Shown: positions 28,401 to 36,855, numbered from the stretch's first letter. The stretch is DNA of 64,000 nt from Verrucomicrobiota bacterium (GCA_022709905.1 JAKLHY010000007.1:121212-185211), one strand, 5' to 3'. The notes: generated by a model not told the origin, from the letters alone. Numbers and translations are program-made.

Positions 28401-28447
28401 CGGGACGTCTGCTGCGCTTAACACCGACTCGAGAGGATGGTCAATGA
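25418..28447 (+). CDS. Secreted acetyl-xylan-esterase-like/alpha-galactosidase-like (GH36/clan GH-D) fusion enzyme
   Basis: 1009 aa from the ATG at 25418, chosen because a clean signal peptide follows (RALSFLAGLWAALGVQVQPAKA); the frame stays open to 25313. Residues ~60-320 are an alpha/beta-hydrolase of the AXE1/dienelactone type: oxyanion 'LVHGGGG', nucleophile Ser198 in GISWGG, Asp271 in GSNDFAY, and His300 or His302 in PHGHG. Residues ~600-995 are a clan GH-D (GH36/raffinose-synthase-like) barrel: 'WCSWYCFGPG', 'QIDDGYQPWMGDW', probable nucleophile Asp764 in FKLDANYWG, and acid/base candidate Asp825 or Asp829 in SRSSMDVSRDW. It would deacylate a glycan and release alpha-galactosyl residues. 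The stop overlaps the next start. Galactosidase specificity is inferred. Confidence 0.87.
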   Translation: MTLRIGDAVWRGIPGTRALSFLAGLWAALGVQVQPAKAETPWDLRALQATPKWTILERPKIEGVKALTYEGLSYRGKPTRVFAWLGLPSVKAGEKVPAMVLVHGGGGTAFEEWVRLWVSRGYAAIAMDTCGQLPVGHYGRWFRDDQGGPPGWGGFDQVAQPREDQWTYHAVADIILAHSLIRSLPEVDPERTGITGISWGGYLTCLVAGIDRRFKLAVPVYGCGFYRDTVFENNLSPLGPEAATRWMELWDPSVYLPNAEMPILWVNGSNDFAYTMDAMQRSYRLPKSPRTLCVRLRMPHGHGGAGENPEEIGVFADSLLKNGAPLARITGSALKRNQAWAAFASSVPVVKAELNFTRDSGRWQDRQWDTVPAECSEGQISAQLPAGTRVYYFNLFDNRGCVVSTEHAIVESVSFQNLVTQSACWVLDSNGNRLGDSVILTRRWEGDICHAILENRGTQAVNIGSVVLSEFAHGLSSETPVYGEGFTMLSQTGGTLGKPVDEGFFTDRDHYKIPEPDGRRTVYGVITLRAAPGRCVLMGFTGARRFVGRFGFDSKTLSISCDGEGLVLPAGAKWELEPLLVIEGLDHNALFERLAGELNRNHPPICRPPVATGWCSWYCFGPGVTAAQIRGNLAWAKQNFPGLRYIQIDDGYQPWMGDWLETGRSFGGNVSAVLRDIRAEGFEPAIWVAPFVASPQSRLFEEHPDWFVKDKEGQPLRSDRVGFGGWRLGPWYVLDGTHPEAQRWLENLFRTMRSDWGCTYFKLDANYWGALHGGTHHDRSATRVEAYRRGMESIRRGAGDAFILGCNHPLWPSLGLIHGSRSSMDVSRDWHHFAKTGRENLLRGWQNGRLWWNDPDALCLNGSVLAEVPDAAGVTKSIGKASEDEFLFHATLVYATGGMLLAGDDLRTYGEREKKRLEILYPPTGQAMRFANENFDVGRLRLPGNEMIAVLNWQDVARDFMIPLTGRVRVSELWSGQDLGLREGSLELPAIPPHSGRLLRLTPTREDGQ

Positions 28448-29442
28448 AGCCGATGAATCATGTCGAACGATTTCGTGCGGTGATGAACTTCGAGCCTGCG
28501 GACCGGCTGCCTCGCTGGGAATGGGCCATGTGGTGGGACCAAACCATCTCGAGATGGCATGGGGAAGGACTTCCGAAGAACTTTCGTCCCAGCCAGGTAT
28601 TCGATATTGCCCAATGGTTCGGTTTGGATCCTTACCAGCAATTCTGGTTCAGCACAACCGATCCCACAATCGAGGCCACCCAACATCATGTCGAGGGAAT
28701 CGTCGCGAACATGGACGATTACTGTCGGATCCGACCGGACTTATTTCCATCTCATGCTTCCGCCATTCAGGGAATGTCGGTCTGGGAAGCGAGGCAACGG
28801 CGGGGAGAAGCCGTTGTATGGTGCACCCTCGAGGGATTCTTCTGGTTTCCGCGAACGCTGATGGGATTTGAAAAACTGATGTTCGCCTTTATCGACCAAA
28901 AAGAACTCCTGCATGCCATCAACCGTGACCTGCTGGAGTTCAATCTGAGCCTGCTCGATCAGATCTTCCGAATCTGCGTGCCCACCTTCATGACCATCGC
29001 CGAGGACATGAGTTACAACCACGGGCCGATGATCGCGAAACGTACCTTCGATGAATTTGTGGCCCCTTATTATCGGATCTTGCTGCCCCGATTGCAGGAG
29101 CGCGGCATCCCCCTGTATATGGATACGGATGGCGATGTCACGCTGCTTGCGCCCTGGTTGGAAGAACTCGGGGTGCAGGGCGTGTTGCCGCTCGAACGAC
29201 AGGCTAAGGTGGACGGACTAAGATTGCGTCAACAATTCCCCAGGCTGCGGATGATCGGGCATTTTGACAAGATGACGATGAACCGGGACGAAGACGCGAT
29301 GCGGGCCGAGTTCGAGCGTCTGGCGCCCCTGATGAAGACGGGCGGTTTCATACCCAGCGTGGATCATCAAACGCCGCCCGGGGTTTCGCTTGAGCAATAC
29401 CGTTGTTATCTCAGGTTATTGGAGGAATACACCGCGGGTTGA
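28444..29442 (+). CDS. Uroporphyrinogen-decarboxylase-like (URO-D/MtaA superfamily) protein
   Basis: 332 aa, no signal peptide. 'NHVERFRAVMNFEPADRLPRWEWAMWW' is the usual start of the URO-D-fold branch that includes methylcobamide methyltransferases rather than HemE, and it lacks the HemE N-terminal signature. 'EDMSYNHGPMIAKRTFDEFVAPYYRILLPRLQERGIPLYMDTDGDV', 'GVLPLERQAKVDG' and 'GGFIPSVDHQTPPGVSLEQYRCYLRLL' are typical of these barrels. The ATG overlaps the stop of the esterase-GH36 gene by 4 bp. This fixes the operon and suggests a role in catabolism, for example handling methyl groups from O-methylated sugars or an unknown reaction, and not haem synthesis. No corrinoid protein is encoded nearby. 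Confidence 0.82.
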   Translation: MKPMNHVERFRAVMNFEPADRLPRWEWAMWWDQTISRWHGEGLPKNFRPSQVFDIAQWFGLDPYQQFWFSTTDPTIEATQHHVEGIVANMDDYCRIRPDLFPSHASAIQGMSVWEARQRRGEAVVWCTLEGFFWFPRTLMGFEKLMFAFIDQKELLHAINRDLLEFNLSLLDQIFRICVPTFMTIAEDMSYNHGPMIAKRTFDEFVAPYYRILLPRLQERGIPLYMDTDGDVTLLAPWLEELGVQGVLPLERQAKVDGLRLRQQFPRLRMIGHFDKMTMNRDEDAMRAEFERLAPLMKTGGFIPSVDHQTPPGVSLEQYRCYLRLLEEYTAG

Positions 29443-29469
29443 TGGATCAGCCGATATTCTCGTTAGGCC

Positions 29470-30570
29470 CTATCGCGGGGCTGGCATGGGCAGAATTTTG
29501 CGGGCATTGCCCGAATAGATTTTTCGCAGCACATCGTCGGGCAGCCCCAGGCCGTGCAGCGGCCAATGATAAGTGAAGAGGTCCCAGTCATAGAAATGTT
29601 CATCTTCGGTCTCGAGGATACGGAAGGTGGTCAGGTACATTTTTTTGTTGCGTCCCATATCGGTGCCGTACACCAGGCGGTCCTGATATTGGTCAAAAAA
29701 TTTGCGAACGGCACGGGGGATGGGAGCGGTTTCGGCATAGCGCGCGCTGATATCGGCGTAGAGATTGGGATACTTGTCAAGGAGGACTCCTAATTTGGAG
29801 AGATCGTAGCAGCAATTGGCCAGGTGGCAGGCAACGAAGATAGTTCGAGGATGCTTTTTGACGGCGCTCTCGAGCGTACCCAAGAGTTGGGCGTGAGAGA
29901 GGATGTTGGTCTGGTTATCGAGGCGCCACTGGTAGGCATTCATGAGTCCGTCATTGTATGGATCCATCGATTCGTACATCCACATGGGATCAGCCACGTG
30001 AATACTGACGGGCAAGCCCAGTTCGGCACATTTATCGAGGAGGGAATCCATGCGGGGATCGTCAAAGTGCATGCCCCACGCGGCGGGCTTGGTGAAGTGC
30101 ATGCCTTTGCCTTTGTCGCCCATTTCGCCAACGCCCTCGGCCCCCGCCCTAAAACAACGTTCCAATTCAGCCACGGCCGCTGGACCGAAACCGGGCTGGT
30201 CGTAGCCGGTATAGTCAAAACCACACCAGACGGAAAACCGCCCCGGATATTTCCTGTATCGAGCAACAACGGCATCGAACTCCTTGCCGTGGGCCTGGCT
30301 CAGGATAACGGTTTTCTGGATGCGCAACTCGTCCATGGTGCGCACCCAATCGGCGAGATCCTGATCGGTCTTCGTGTAATCATGGGCGTGCATGTCAATG
30401 ACCGGGAATTTGGCCTGGGTGATTGGGGTGACTGGAACTCGGTAGATCGAGCGCGGTCGATAGTCTTTCAGCAGGAGTGTTTCGACAGAGGCATGCTGGG
30501 CTCCGACTGCATAGGTTCCAGCGACTAACGAGAGAATCAGCAGACCGATACCACGAAGGTTTGGACTCAT
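29470..30570 (-). CDS. Secreted amidohydrolase-2-family metal-dependent hydrolase
   Basis: 366 aa with a signal peptide (LRGIGLLILSLVAGTYAVGA). It shows the amidohydrolase-2 (PF04909) barrel landmarks: 'FPVIDMHAHDY' with the H-x-H metal pair, 'KTVILSQ', 'GEMGDKGKG', 'LPVSIHVADPMWMY', 'VACHLANCCYDLSKLGVLLDKYPNLYADIS' and 'LVYGTDMGRN' carrying the barrel-end Asp. Family members hydrolyse or decarboxylate small cyclic or aromatic acids and lactones. An exported version in this island may act on sugar lactones or phenolic decorations; that is inference. It follows the membrane acyltransferase gene by 85 bp on the same strand. It converges on the UroD-like gene, whose stop lies 27 bp beyond its own. 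Confidence 0.85.
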   Translation of the reverse strand: MSPNLRGIGLLILSLVAGTYAVGAQHASVETLLLKDYRPRSIYRVPVTPITQAKFPVIDMHAHDYTKTDQDLADWVRTMDELRIQKTVILSQAHGKEFDAVVARYRKYPGRFSVWCGFDYTGYDQPGFGPAAVAELERCFRAGAEGVGEMGDKGKGMHFTKPAAWGMHFDDPRMDSLLDKCAELGLPVSIHVADPMWMYESMDPYNDGLMNAYQWRLDNQTNILSHAQLLGTLESAVKKHPRTIFVACHLANCCYDLSKLGVLLDKYPNLYADISARYAETAPIPRAVRKFFDQYQDRLVYGTDMGRNKKMYLTTFRILETEDEHFYDWDLFTYHWPLHGLGLPDDVLRKIYSGNARKILPMPAPR

Positions 30571-30655
30571 ATAACCAAGCCTGCACCGGCAATAGCCCTT
30601 CTGTCAACCGTGCGGGGACTCGCAATCGGCTGGTGGAGAACCCATCCTTCGCATT

Positions 30656-31888
30656 TCAGATGCGAACAAACACTTTCCGGCGGTACATCCAAAGGAGGAT
30701 GAGCCAAAAAATGGCGAGCACGGCCAGGTTTTGGAGGATTGGCGCGTAAGGGCTGCCGAGCACCTCGAAGATTTGGCGGCCCAGGTGGGTTTTGAAGGTT
30801 CCGCTGACAAAGCCGGGCGTGAGTTGCCACAGGCAATAGAGCGTGATGGGGTTCAGGCCTGCCACAATGCAAGGAAACGCCCATCGTTTGCATCCTTGCC
30901 AGTCAATTAAGGCTACAAAGCCGGCCAGCATCAAGGTCACCCAACCGCCGCTATAAATGGCCCACGCGGGGGTCCAAATGCGTTTGACGATCGGGCAGAG
31001 ATCCGCCCAGGAAATCACGAGGCCAAGAACCACGCCCGCAAAACCAAACCCAGCCAGACGGCTCACCTTTTGGGGCAATGGCAGATGGCTCTTCATCAAT
31101 CCCCCGGCAAGCAGCCCGAAGATCATGGTGGCGAGCGAGGGAATAAAGTTCAGGGTCTGATACCCGCCAGGATTGAATACGTAGGAAGTCTCGCGGGGAA
31201 ACAGGTTCAAAAACCACTGGTCAAAGCGGGTTGCGAAGTTCGCGTTCTTTTCCCAGTGCGCCTCGAAGCCGCCGAGGAACGGCCAGTCCGGTTTAATGCC
31301 GACGCTGGTCCAATCCAATCCTGGCGGCGGCAATGGATGCAGGGCAAAAAGCAGCCAATATCCAAAAAGGAGAGCCGCGGCGATCAGCCATTGGATGCGA
31401 GGTTTGGTGAATGCGATCAGGAACAGGAAGGGATAACCAAGGCCGATCTGGGCGAGAACATTGTTGAAACTCCAAGTCGTCTGACGGCTGCCGGTTGAAC
31501 TCAGGAAAACAGCCAGTAAAACCAGAACGAGCGAACGCCATAGGGCATGGAGGAACATCTGGCTGTAACGCGAGCCCCGGGCCTGGCGGTTGGCCACGGA
31601 CCAGGGTAAGGCAACACCGACCATGAACATGAAGGCGGGTTGAATGAGATCCCAGAAATGACAGCCCACCCAAGCGGCATGATCCGCTTGCTCGGCCAGG
31701 AAGTTCCAGAACCGGCTCTCGGGAAAATTCCTGGCGACTTGGGTCAGGCCCAGCCCGCTCGAGGCCATCAGCAGCATAATGGCGCCTCGATAGGCATCCA
31801 GGGAAAGCAAACGCGAGGCTTTGGCGGGCTGCGATTCTGGAGGCTCTGCTTGTTGAACCGGACCGACTGGATCAGAGGAAGTCGTCAT
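30656..31888 (-). CDS. DUF5009/HGSNAT-like membrane acyltransferase
   Basis: 410 aa. After a polar N-terminus, 'SRLLSLDAYRGAIMLLMASSGLGL' is the hallmark start of the heparan-alpha-glucosaminide N-acetyltransferase-like (DUF5009/COG4299) family, followed by about ten hydrophobic segments. 'HFWDLIQPAFMFMVGVALPWS' contains the second conserved loop. The human homologue moves acetyl groups from cytosolic acetyl-CoA across the membrane onto glucosamine; bacterial members are common in Bacteroidota and Verrucomicrobiota and mostly uncharacterised. It is divergent from the GH38-like gene across 120 bp. A role in acetylating or sensing imported sugars is only a guess. Confidence 0.87.
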   Translation of the reverse strand: MTTSSDPVGPVQQAEPPESQPAKASRLLSLDAYRGAIMLLMASSGLGLTQVARNFPESRFWNFLAEQADHAAWVGCHFWDLIQPAFMFMVGVALPWSVANRQARGSRYSQMFLHALWRSLVLVLLAVFLSSTGSRQTTWSFNNVLAQIGLGYPFLFLIAFTKPRIQWLIAAALLFGYWLLFALHPLPPPGLDWTSVGIKPDWPFLGGFEAHWEKNANFATRFDQWFLNLFPRETSYVFNPGGYQTLNFIPSLATMIFGLLAGGLMKSHLPLPQKVSRLAGFGFAGVVLGLVISWADLCPIVKRIWTPAWAIYSGGWVTLMLAGFVALIDWQGCKRWAFPCIVAGLNPITLYCLWQLTPGFVSGTFKTHLGRQIFEVLGSPYAPILQNLAVLAIFWLILLWMYRRKVFVRI

Positions 31889-32008
31889 GCGTCATTCTCG
31901 TTATGTGAGCGGAACCGGATCTGGGGGGGCGACTTTTCACCCGTCCATCTTGCTTGTTCTTTTTGCATTACGCAATATCCTATGCATCACAGAAACATTC
32001 CCAGAACC
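31889..32008. promoter_or_regulatory. Divergent promoter region with TTGC-n5-GCAA inverted repeat
   Basis: 120 bp between divergent genes. At 31963-31975 is the 13-bp perfect inverted repeat TTGCATTACGCAA, 34-46 bp upstream of the GH38-like start. TTGC/GCAA half-sites resemble LacI-family operators. No regulator gene is present in the window. Confidence 0.3.
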
Positions 32009-35000
32009 ATGAATCAAAAGTCGTTCTCCTTGATCGCCGTAATCGTGGCTTTGGTTTTCAGCAGTTATGCTGGCGTCGAAGTCACGACCGAGCAGATCAA
32101 ACCCGCTGACCCGGCCTGGCGATTCAAAAACATCCCTCGTCCATCAAAGATCGACATCGCCACCGGCGCTAAAATCAGATTCCTCGAGAATCCATTCGAG
32201 CCCGTTGCTGGCGAGCCTGCAGTCCTTCTGAATGGGATCCTGCCATCCGACAGCCTTGATCTCTCTGAGGAAGCCCTCTTCAGTAATGGCAATCCGGCCG
32301 ACGGGAAAATCCTGGTTGACCTCGGAGGTCCACGGGCAATTGCGGCCGTGGCCACGTATTCCTGGCACGAATGGGACGTGGACGGCGGTTCTCGCGCCCC
32401 CCAGATTTATACCCTGTACGCCAGTGCCGCGGCTGATGCGGATCCGGCCAGGCTGGAAGGTTGGATAAGAATTGCGACCGTGGACACCCGTCCCAACAAG
32501 GCGGGCGAAGGCTGGAACGGTCAGCATGGAGTGTTCATCCGGGACTCGAACGCCGATCTGGGAACGTTCCGATGGCTCCTGTTTGCCGTGCAACCAACCC
32601 GATCCCCACGGCAGCCGAGCATTGCCCTGACGCACACGCTCTTTTCCGAGATCGATGTCCATTCCATCGAGTCACTGCGGAGGGCGGGCGATGCGGAGAT
32701 CGCCAAACCGGCCGATGTGGAACATGTGTGGGTCGTGTTCAAGACGCACCTGGACATCGGCTACACCGATACGATCGAAGGCGTCCTGAAGAAGTATCGG
32801 GAAACCATGATGGATGGCGCATTGAAGGTGGTGGAAGCCTCGCGCAACCTTCCGCCCGAACAACGGTTTTCCTGGACACTGGCCGGCTGGCCCCTGACGC
32901 ATGTGCTCGGTCCACTCCAGGAAACGGCCCGCCGGTCGCGTATTGAACAGGCGGTTCGGGAAGGGGCGATCACATTTCATGCCCTGCCCTTCACCACGCA
33001 CACAGAAACGCAGGACTTAGAGGATCTGGTGCGCGGATTGGGTTACGCATCGAGGCTCGCCCGGCAATACGATCGCCCGCTGCCGATCAGCGCGAAAATG
33101 ACGGATGTGCCCTCCCACTCCTGGGTCATGCCGACCCTCTTGGCCCATGCTGGAATCAAGTTTTTGCAGCTCGGATGCAATGGCACCAGCGCGTACATGC
33201 GCGTGCCCCGACTCTTCTGGTGGGAAGGACCGGATGGCTCGCGCCTCCTGTGCAACTACACGCCGGATTATGGTTCCGGCCTGAGGCCGCCGCGCACCTG
33301 GCCAAGCAAACATTATCTGGCGATGGAAATGACTGGGGACAACCATGGCCCGCCAACCCCTGCCGAGGTCGAACGTCTGCGCCAGCAAGCCCAGAAAAAC
33401 CTGCCGGGTGTTCAGATTCATTTCGGGACATTGGACGATTTCGTCAAGGCCGTAATCGCCGAAAATCCCGATCTGCCGGTGATCCGCGCCGACATGCCGG
33501 ATACCTGGATTCACGGCTGGCTCTCGATGCCAATCGAAGCGAAAGCCGCCCGCCAATTGCGCCCGTTGGAACCCGCGGTCGATATGCTCGACACACAACT
33601 GCGCGCCTGGGGTGTGCCCACGGGGGGATTGGCGCCCATTCTGGCCGAAGCGTATGAACAAAGCGGGTTATTCAGCGAACACACCTTTGGACCGTGGGGA
33701 CCCAACGGCGGCTCGTGGAACAGCGGCACGCTTCGATACCTCTACGGCGAAGCCTGGAAAGCCGCTTACCAGAAGGGCGCCTACAAGAAATACGAGCAGG
33801 CCTTTGACGACAAACGCGCGTTTGCCCGCAGGGCGGAGGCTATCATTCACCGGGAGCTTTCTGAGCGGCTCGATTTGCTCGCGAAATCTGTCAAGGCAGA
33901 GGGCGAACGTCTGGTGGTATTCAACGCCCTGCCCTGGAAACGGTCCGGCCTGGTGGAAATACCCGGTCAATCCGGACGCTTCTTGTTCGCCAGCGATGTG
34001 CCGGCGGGGGGCTATCGAACCTTCAGGATCCATCAAGCCGCGGGGTCGAAGCCTGTGCTTCAGGATCCGCCCACGGCATTGGACACCCCGTTCTTCAAGG
34101 TCCGTTTCGACCTGAAACGCGGCGGCATCGCATCGTTAATAGACAAGAAAACCGGGCGCGAACTCGTAGATATGGCCAGTCCTTATGTTGTGGGCCAATT
34201 CCTCCACGAACGATTCGACAAGCAGCAGATGGTGGCATTTCACAACGCTTACGGGCGGCCCGGCTATTCCTGGCCGAAAGGGGATCTACCCGAAGGCGCG
34301 ATCTACCAGGCTTTGACTCCGTCCTCCTGGACGATTGCCCATCAACACCACGAAGCCGCGGACACCGTCACATTAAGGGCTGTCGACACCCTGGGCTTGG
34401 CCAAAAGCATGGCCGTCGTGGTCATCCTGCCGCGCCACCAACCGTATATCGAGGTGGAGTGGCGTGTGACGGACAAAACACCCGATCCGATGCCGGAGGG
34501 CGGCTGGCTCTGTTTTCCGTTCGCTGTGAGCAAACCGCAATTCCGGCTCGGCCGTCTTGGTGGACCGATCGATCCCGCCATAGACATTGTTCATGGGGCA
34601 AATCGCCATTACTTCTGTCTGAACAACGGTCTAACCATTACAGGAAGGAAAGGAACGGGCATTGGCCTTTGTCCCCTCGATTCCTCCTGTGTCAGCCTCG
34701 ATGAACCGGGTCTGTGGAAGTTTTCACTGGATTACACGCCGCAAAAGCCGTCGGTCTTCGTGAACCTGTATAACAACGAATGGAACACCAATTTCCCGGA
34801 ATGGCAGGATGGCTCATGGTCCAGTCGTGTGCGCTTCTGGCCGACTCAAGGCAGGGCGCTGGATGAAGACCTCGTAGTTCCCTCCTGGAATGCGCGTCTG
34901 CCCCTGCTGGCTGTCGTCGCGAATGAATCCGCGGGACCATTACCCAAAGAAAAGGCAGGCGTCAGCCTCGATCGAACCGGTGTGCTCGTAACCGCTTTCG

Positions 35001-35221
35001 GCCAGAATCCCGATGGGCCGGGCACACTCCTGCGGCTCTGGGAACAATCGGGCCATGCGGGAGCCTGCAAGATCCGGCTGCCAGCCGGATTTAAGGCAAT
35101 GGCAGCCCAACCGGTGAATCTTCGCGGCGAACCGATCGGCCAAGTCATGCCGATCCGAGGCGGAGATTTCACCGTGTCGTTGCGCGCATTTGCTCCAATC
35201 AGTCTCGTTTTGAAACCCTGA
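32009..35221 (+). CDS. Secreted GH38-like (DUF5054-type) alpha-mannosidase-family protein
   Basis: 1070 aa. The start at 32009 is set by a signal peptide (SFSLIAVIVALVFSSYAG); the open frame extends 123 codons further upstream without sense. Residues ~30-230 are a discoidin-like or jelly-roll region. The GH38-type barrel starts at 'VWVVFKTHLDIGYTDT', with metal ligands His247 and Asp249, and continues to 'KMTDVPSHSW', where Asp366 is the expected nucleophile/metal ligand. A downstream beta-sandwich region contains 'KVRFDLKRGGIASLIDKKTGRELVD' and 'VEWRVTDK'. GH38 enzymes are zinc-dependent retaining alpha-mannosidases; the DUF5054 branch has no firm substrate that I know of. It is followed 17 bp later by a Tat-signal protein, probably in one operon. 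Confidence 0.85.
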   Translation: MNQKSFSLIAVIVALVFSSYAGVEVTTEQIKPADPAWRFKNIPRPSKIDIATGAKIRFLENPFEPVAGEPAVLLNGILPSDSLDLSEEALFSNGNPADGKILVDLGGPRAIAAVATYSWHEWDVDGGSRAPQIYTLYASAAADADPARLEGWIRIATVDTRPNKAGEGWNGQHGVFIRDSNADLGTFRWLLFAVQPTRSPRQPSIALTHTLFSEIDVHSIESLRRAGDAEIAKPADVEHVWVVFKTHLDIGYTDTIEGVLKKYRETMMDGALKVVEASRNLPPEQRFSWTLAGWPLTHVLGPLQETARRSRIEQAVREGAITFHALPFTTHTETQDLEDLVRGLGYASRLARQYDRPLPISAKMTDVPSHSWVMPTLLAHAGIKFLQLGCNGTSAYMRVPRLFWWEGPDGSRLLCNYTPDYGSGLRPPRTWPSKHYLAMEMTGDNHGPPTPAEVERLRQQAQKNLPGVQIHFGTLDDFVKAVIAENPDLPVIRADMPDTWIHGWLSMPIEAKAARQLRPLEPAVDMLDTQLRAWGVPTGGLAPILAEAYEQSGLFSEHTFGPWGPNGGSWNSGTLRYLYGEAWKAAYQKGAYKKYEQAFDDKRAFARRAEAIIHRELSERLDLLAKSVKAEGERLVVFNALPWKRSGLVEIPGQSGRFLFASDVPAGGYRTFRIHQAAGSKPVLQDPPTALDTPFFKVRFDLKRGGIASLIDKKTGRELVDMASPYVVGQFLHERFDKQQMVAFHNAYGRPGYSWPKGDLPEGAIYQALTPSSWTIAHQHHEAADTVTLRAVDTLGLAKSMAVVVILPRHQPYIEVEWRVTDKTPDPMPEGGWLCFPFAVSKPQFRLGRLGGPIDPAIDIVHGANRHYFCLNNGLTITGRKGTGIGLCPLDSSCVSLDEPGLWKFSLDYTPQKPSVFVNLYNNEWNTNFPEWQDGSWSSRVRFWPTQGRALDEDLVVPSWNARLPLLAVVANESAGPLPKEKAGVSLDRTGVLVTAFGQNPDGPGTLLRLWEQSGHAGACKIRLPAGFKAMAAQPVNLRGEPIGQVMPIRGGDFTVSLRAFAPISLVLKP

Positions 35222-35238
35222 ACCCACAGAAAAAATCC

Positions 35239-36855
35239 ATGAAAACTCCAAGGAATCCCCTCTCTTCTCAGGAACCCAGCGTCCATAAGAACGTGGAAGA
35301 CCCGCCCTCGGGCGTCATGGCATGCGGCTGTCATCTTCACGGTGCGGGGGCACCGAAGAATGGGCTTTCGCGGCGTTATTTTCTCCAGGGCCTGGGGGTG
35401 GCGAGCGTTGCGGCGGGAGCTTTGACGCTTTCGGCGGCCAAGGCCCGAGCCGCCGGTGAACGGGTTGCCGCTGAGTCACCGTTTCCCCGGGGCAAACCTG
35501 TGCGGGTCAAACCGATTCTGGTATTTGACGTCCCGGTCCGACGAGACCAGGAATCGTGGCGGAGTTATGGCGCTATTCACACGGTGGCCGCCGCCCGCGA
35601 GGAAGCGGCTCGGATTGAAAAAGAACTCGGCGCATTGAAGCAGCAGGCCGAATTTCCGATGGAGATCCACCCGGTGGAACTGCTCGATTCGCAGACCAAG
35701 CTCCGGCAGTTGGGGATGAATGACACGGATGTGTGCATTGTCTATGCGGCGGGCTACTGCACCGAATGGCCGCTGAAGGTTCCCATGATCATGTTTTTGC
35801 GGCATCGCTCAGGGCCGTTTTACCTGGGGCTCGAGATCGCGCATTGGCGGTTTCTGCGGCAAAGTGGCGATGTCCCGGCGGTGGCCGGTTTCGACATGGC
35901 CGACCTGGTCGTGGACAGCCAGGAGGAACTGCTTTGGAGGCTCCGGGCGCTTTACGGGGTGAAGAACGCCAAGGGAACGAAAATGCTGACCATTGGAGGG
36001 TTGGAGGCCTACAGTGCACTCGCCCAGGAGCACGGGCCGCGAGTCGCCCGGGAAATGTGGGGATACGATTTCGTCAATGTCACCGACGACGAGTTTGCCG
36101 CCCGGTTGAAATCAGCAAGGGCGGACGCGGAGGTGGTTCGAAAGATGGAAGAGCAGACTGCGTCTTTGCTGAAGCTGCCAAACATCCAACTCGAAACGGA
36201 GCGAAAATTTATTTTCAACTCCTACATGGCTTTGCACGTGTGCCGGGAGCTTTTAAAGGAGACCGGCGCAAGCAATTTCGGCTTTGCGCGATGCATGGGA
36301 CCAGGGCAGATAGCGATGCTGGGCACTCCCCCATGTTTTGTACTAAGCCTGGCCAATGACGAAGGCCACACGGCCTATTGTCACACGGATCTTTCCCATA
36401 CGATGCCTGGAGTGCTCCTGCGGTGGATCGCAAGTCGTCCCACCTTCGTCTGCAACTCACATCACCCGCATGACGGCCTCCTGCTGGTTGCCCATTGCCA
36501 GGCGCCGCGGCGCATGAACGGCCAGGACTACGAGCCCGCGACCCTCATGACCCACTACGAATCCGACTATGGCGCCGCATGCAAGACTCACTACCGACAG
36601 GATCAGGTCATCACGGCCGTTGTCCCGAACCTCGCCTGCAATAAGTGGCAGGGGTTCCGCGGTAAAATTGTTGGCTCACCCTCCTATCCCGCCTGCCGAT
36701 CTCAAATGGAGATTTTGATCGACGGCGACTGGCGGCGTTTGCAGCGCGAAATGGAGGGTTTTCACACGCAAATCGTGTATGGCGACTACATCCGTGAAAT
36801 TGGTTATGCCTTGAAGCAGGCCGGCGGACAGATCGCGTGGCAATGCTACACCTAG
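35239..36855 (+). CDS. Tat-signal L-fucose/L-arabinose-isomerase-like protein
   Basis: 538 aa. A twin-arginine signal, SRRYFLQGLGVASVAAGALTL, lies at 44-64, after an unusually long N-terminus; an in-frame ATG at 35317 would shorten this to 18 residues. The C-terminal part, 'GFARCMGPGQIAMLGTPPCFVLSLANDEGHTAYCHTDLSHTMPGVLLRWIASRPTFVCN', follows the layout of the FucI/AraA-like C-terminal domain. The segment that normally reads like A-C-E-x-D is here Y-C-H-T-D, so one metal-ligand Glu may be His. Isomerases of this fold are cytosolic, so export is odd. It may be a sugar-binding or lyase-like derivative. Operon partner of the GH38-like gene. Its stop shares the bases CTAG with the convergent gene. 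Confidence 0.72.
   Translation: MKTPRNPLSSQEPSVHKNVEDPPSGVMACGCHLHGAGAPKNGLSRRYFLQGLGVASVAAGALTLSAAKARAAGERVAAESPFPRGKPVRVKPILVFDVPVRRDQESWRSYGAIHTVAAAREEAARIEKELGALKQQAEFPMEIHPVELLDSQTKLRQLGMNDTDVCIVYAAGYCTEWPLKVPMIMFLRHRSGPFYLGLEIAHWRFLRQSGDVPAVAGFDMADLVVDSQEELLWRLRALYGVKNAKGTKMLTIGGLEAYSALAQEHGPRVAREMWGYDFVNVTDDEFAARLKSARADAEVVRKMEEQTASLLKLPNIQLETERKFIFNSYMALHVCRELLKETGASNFGFARCMGPGQIAMLGTPPCFVLSLANDEGHTAYCHTDLSHTMPGVLLRWIASRPTFVCNSHHPHDGLLLVAHCQAPRRMNGQDYEPATLMTHYESDYGAACKTHYRQDQVITAVVPNLACNKWQGFRGKIVGSPSYPACRSQMEILIDGDWRRLQREMEGFHTQIVYGDYIREIGYALKQAGGQIAWQCYT

Noticed and set aside
28444..29442. hemE (haem biosynthesis)
   Set aside because: Lacks the HemE N-terminal signature and is coupled to a glycosidase; a URO-D superfamily member of other function is more likely.
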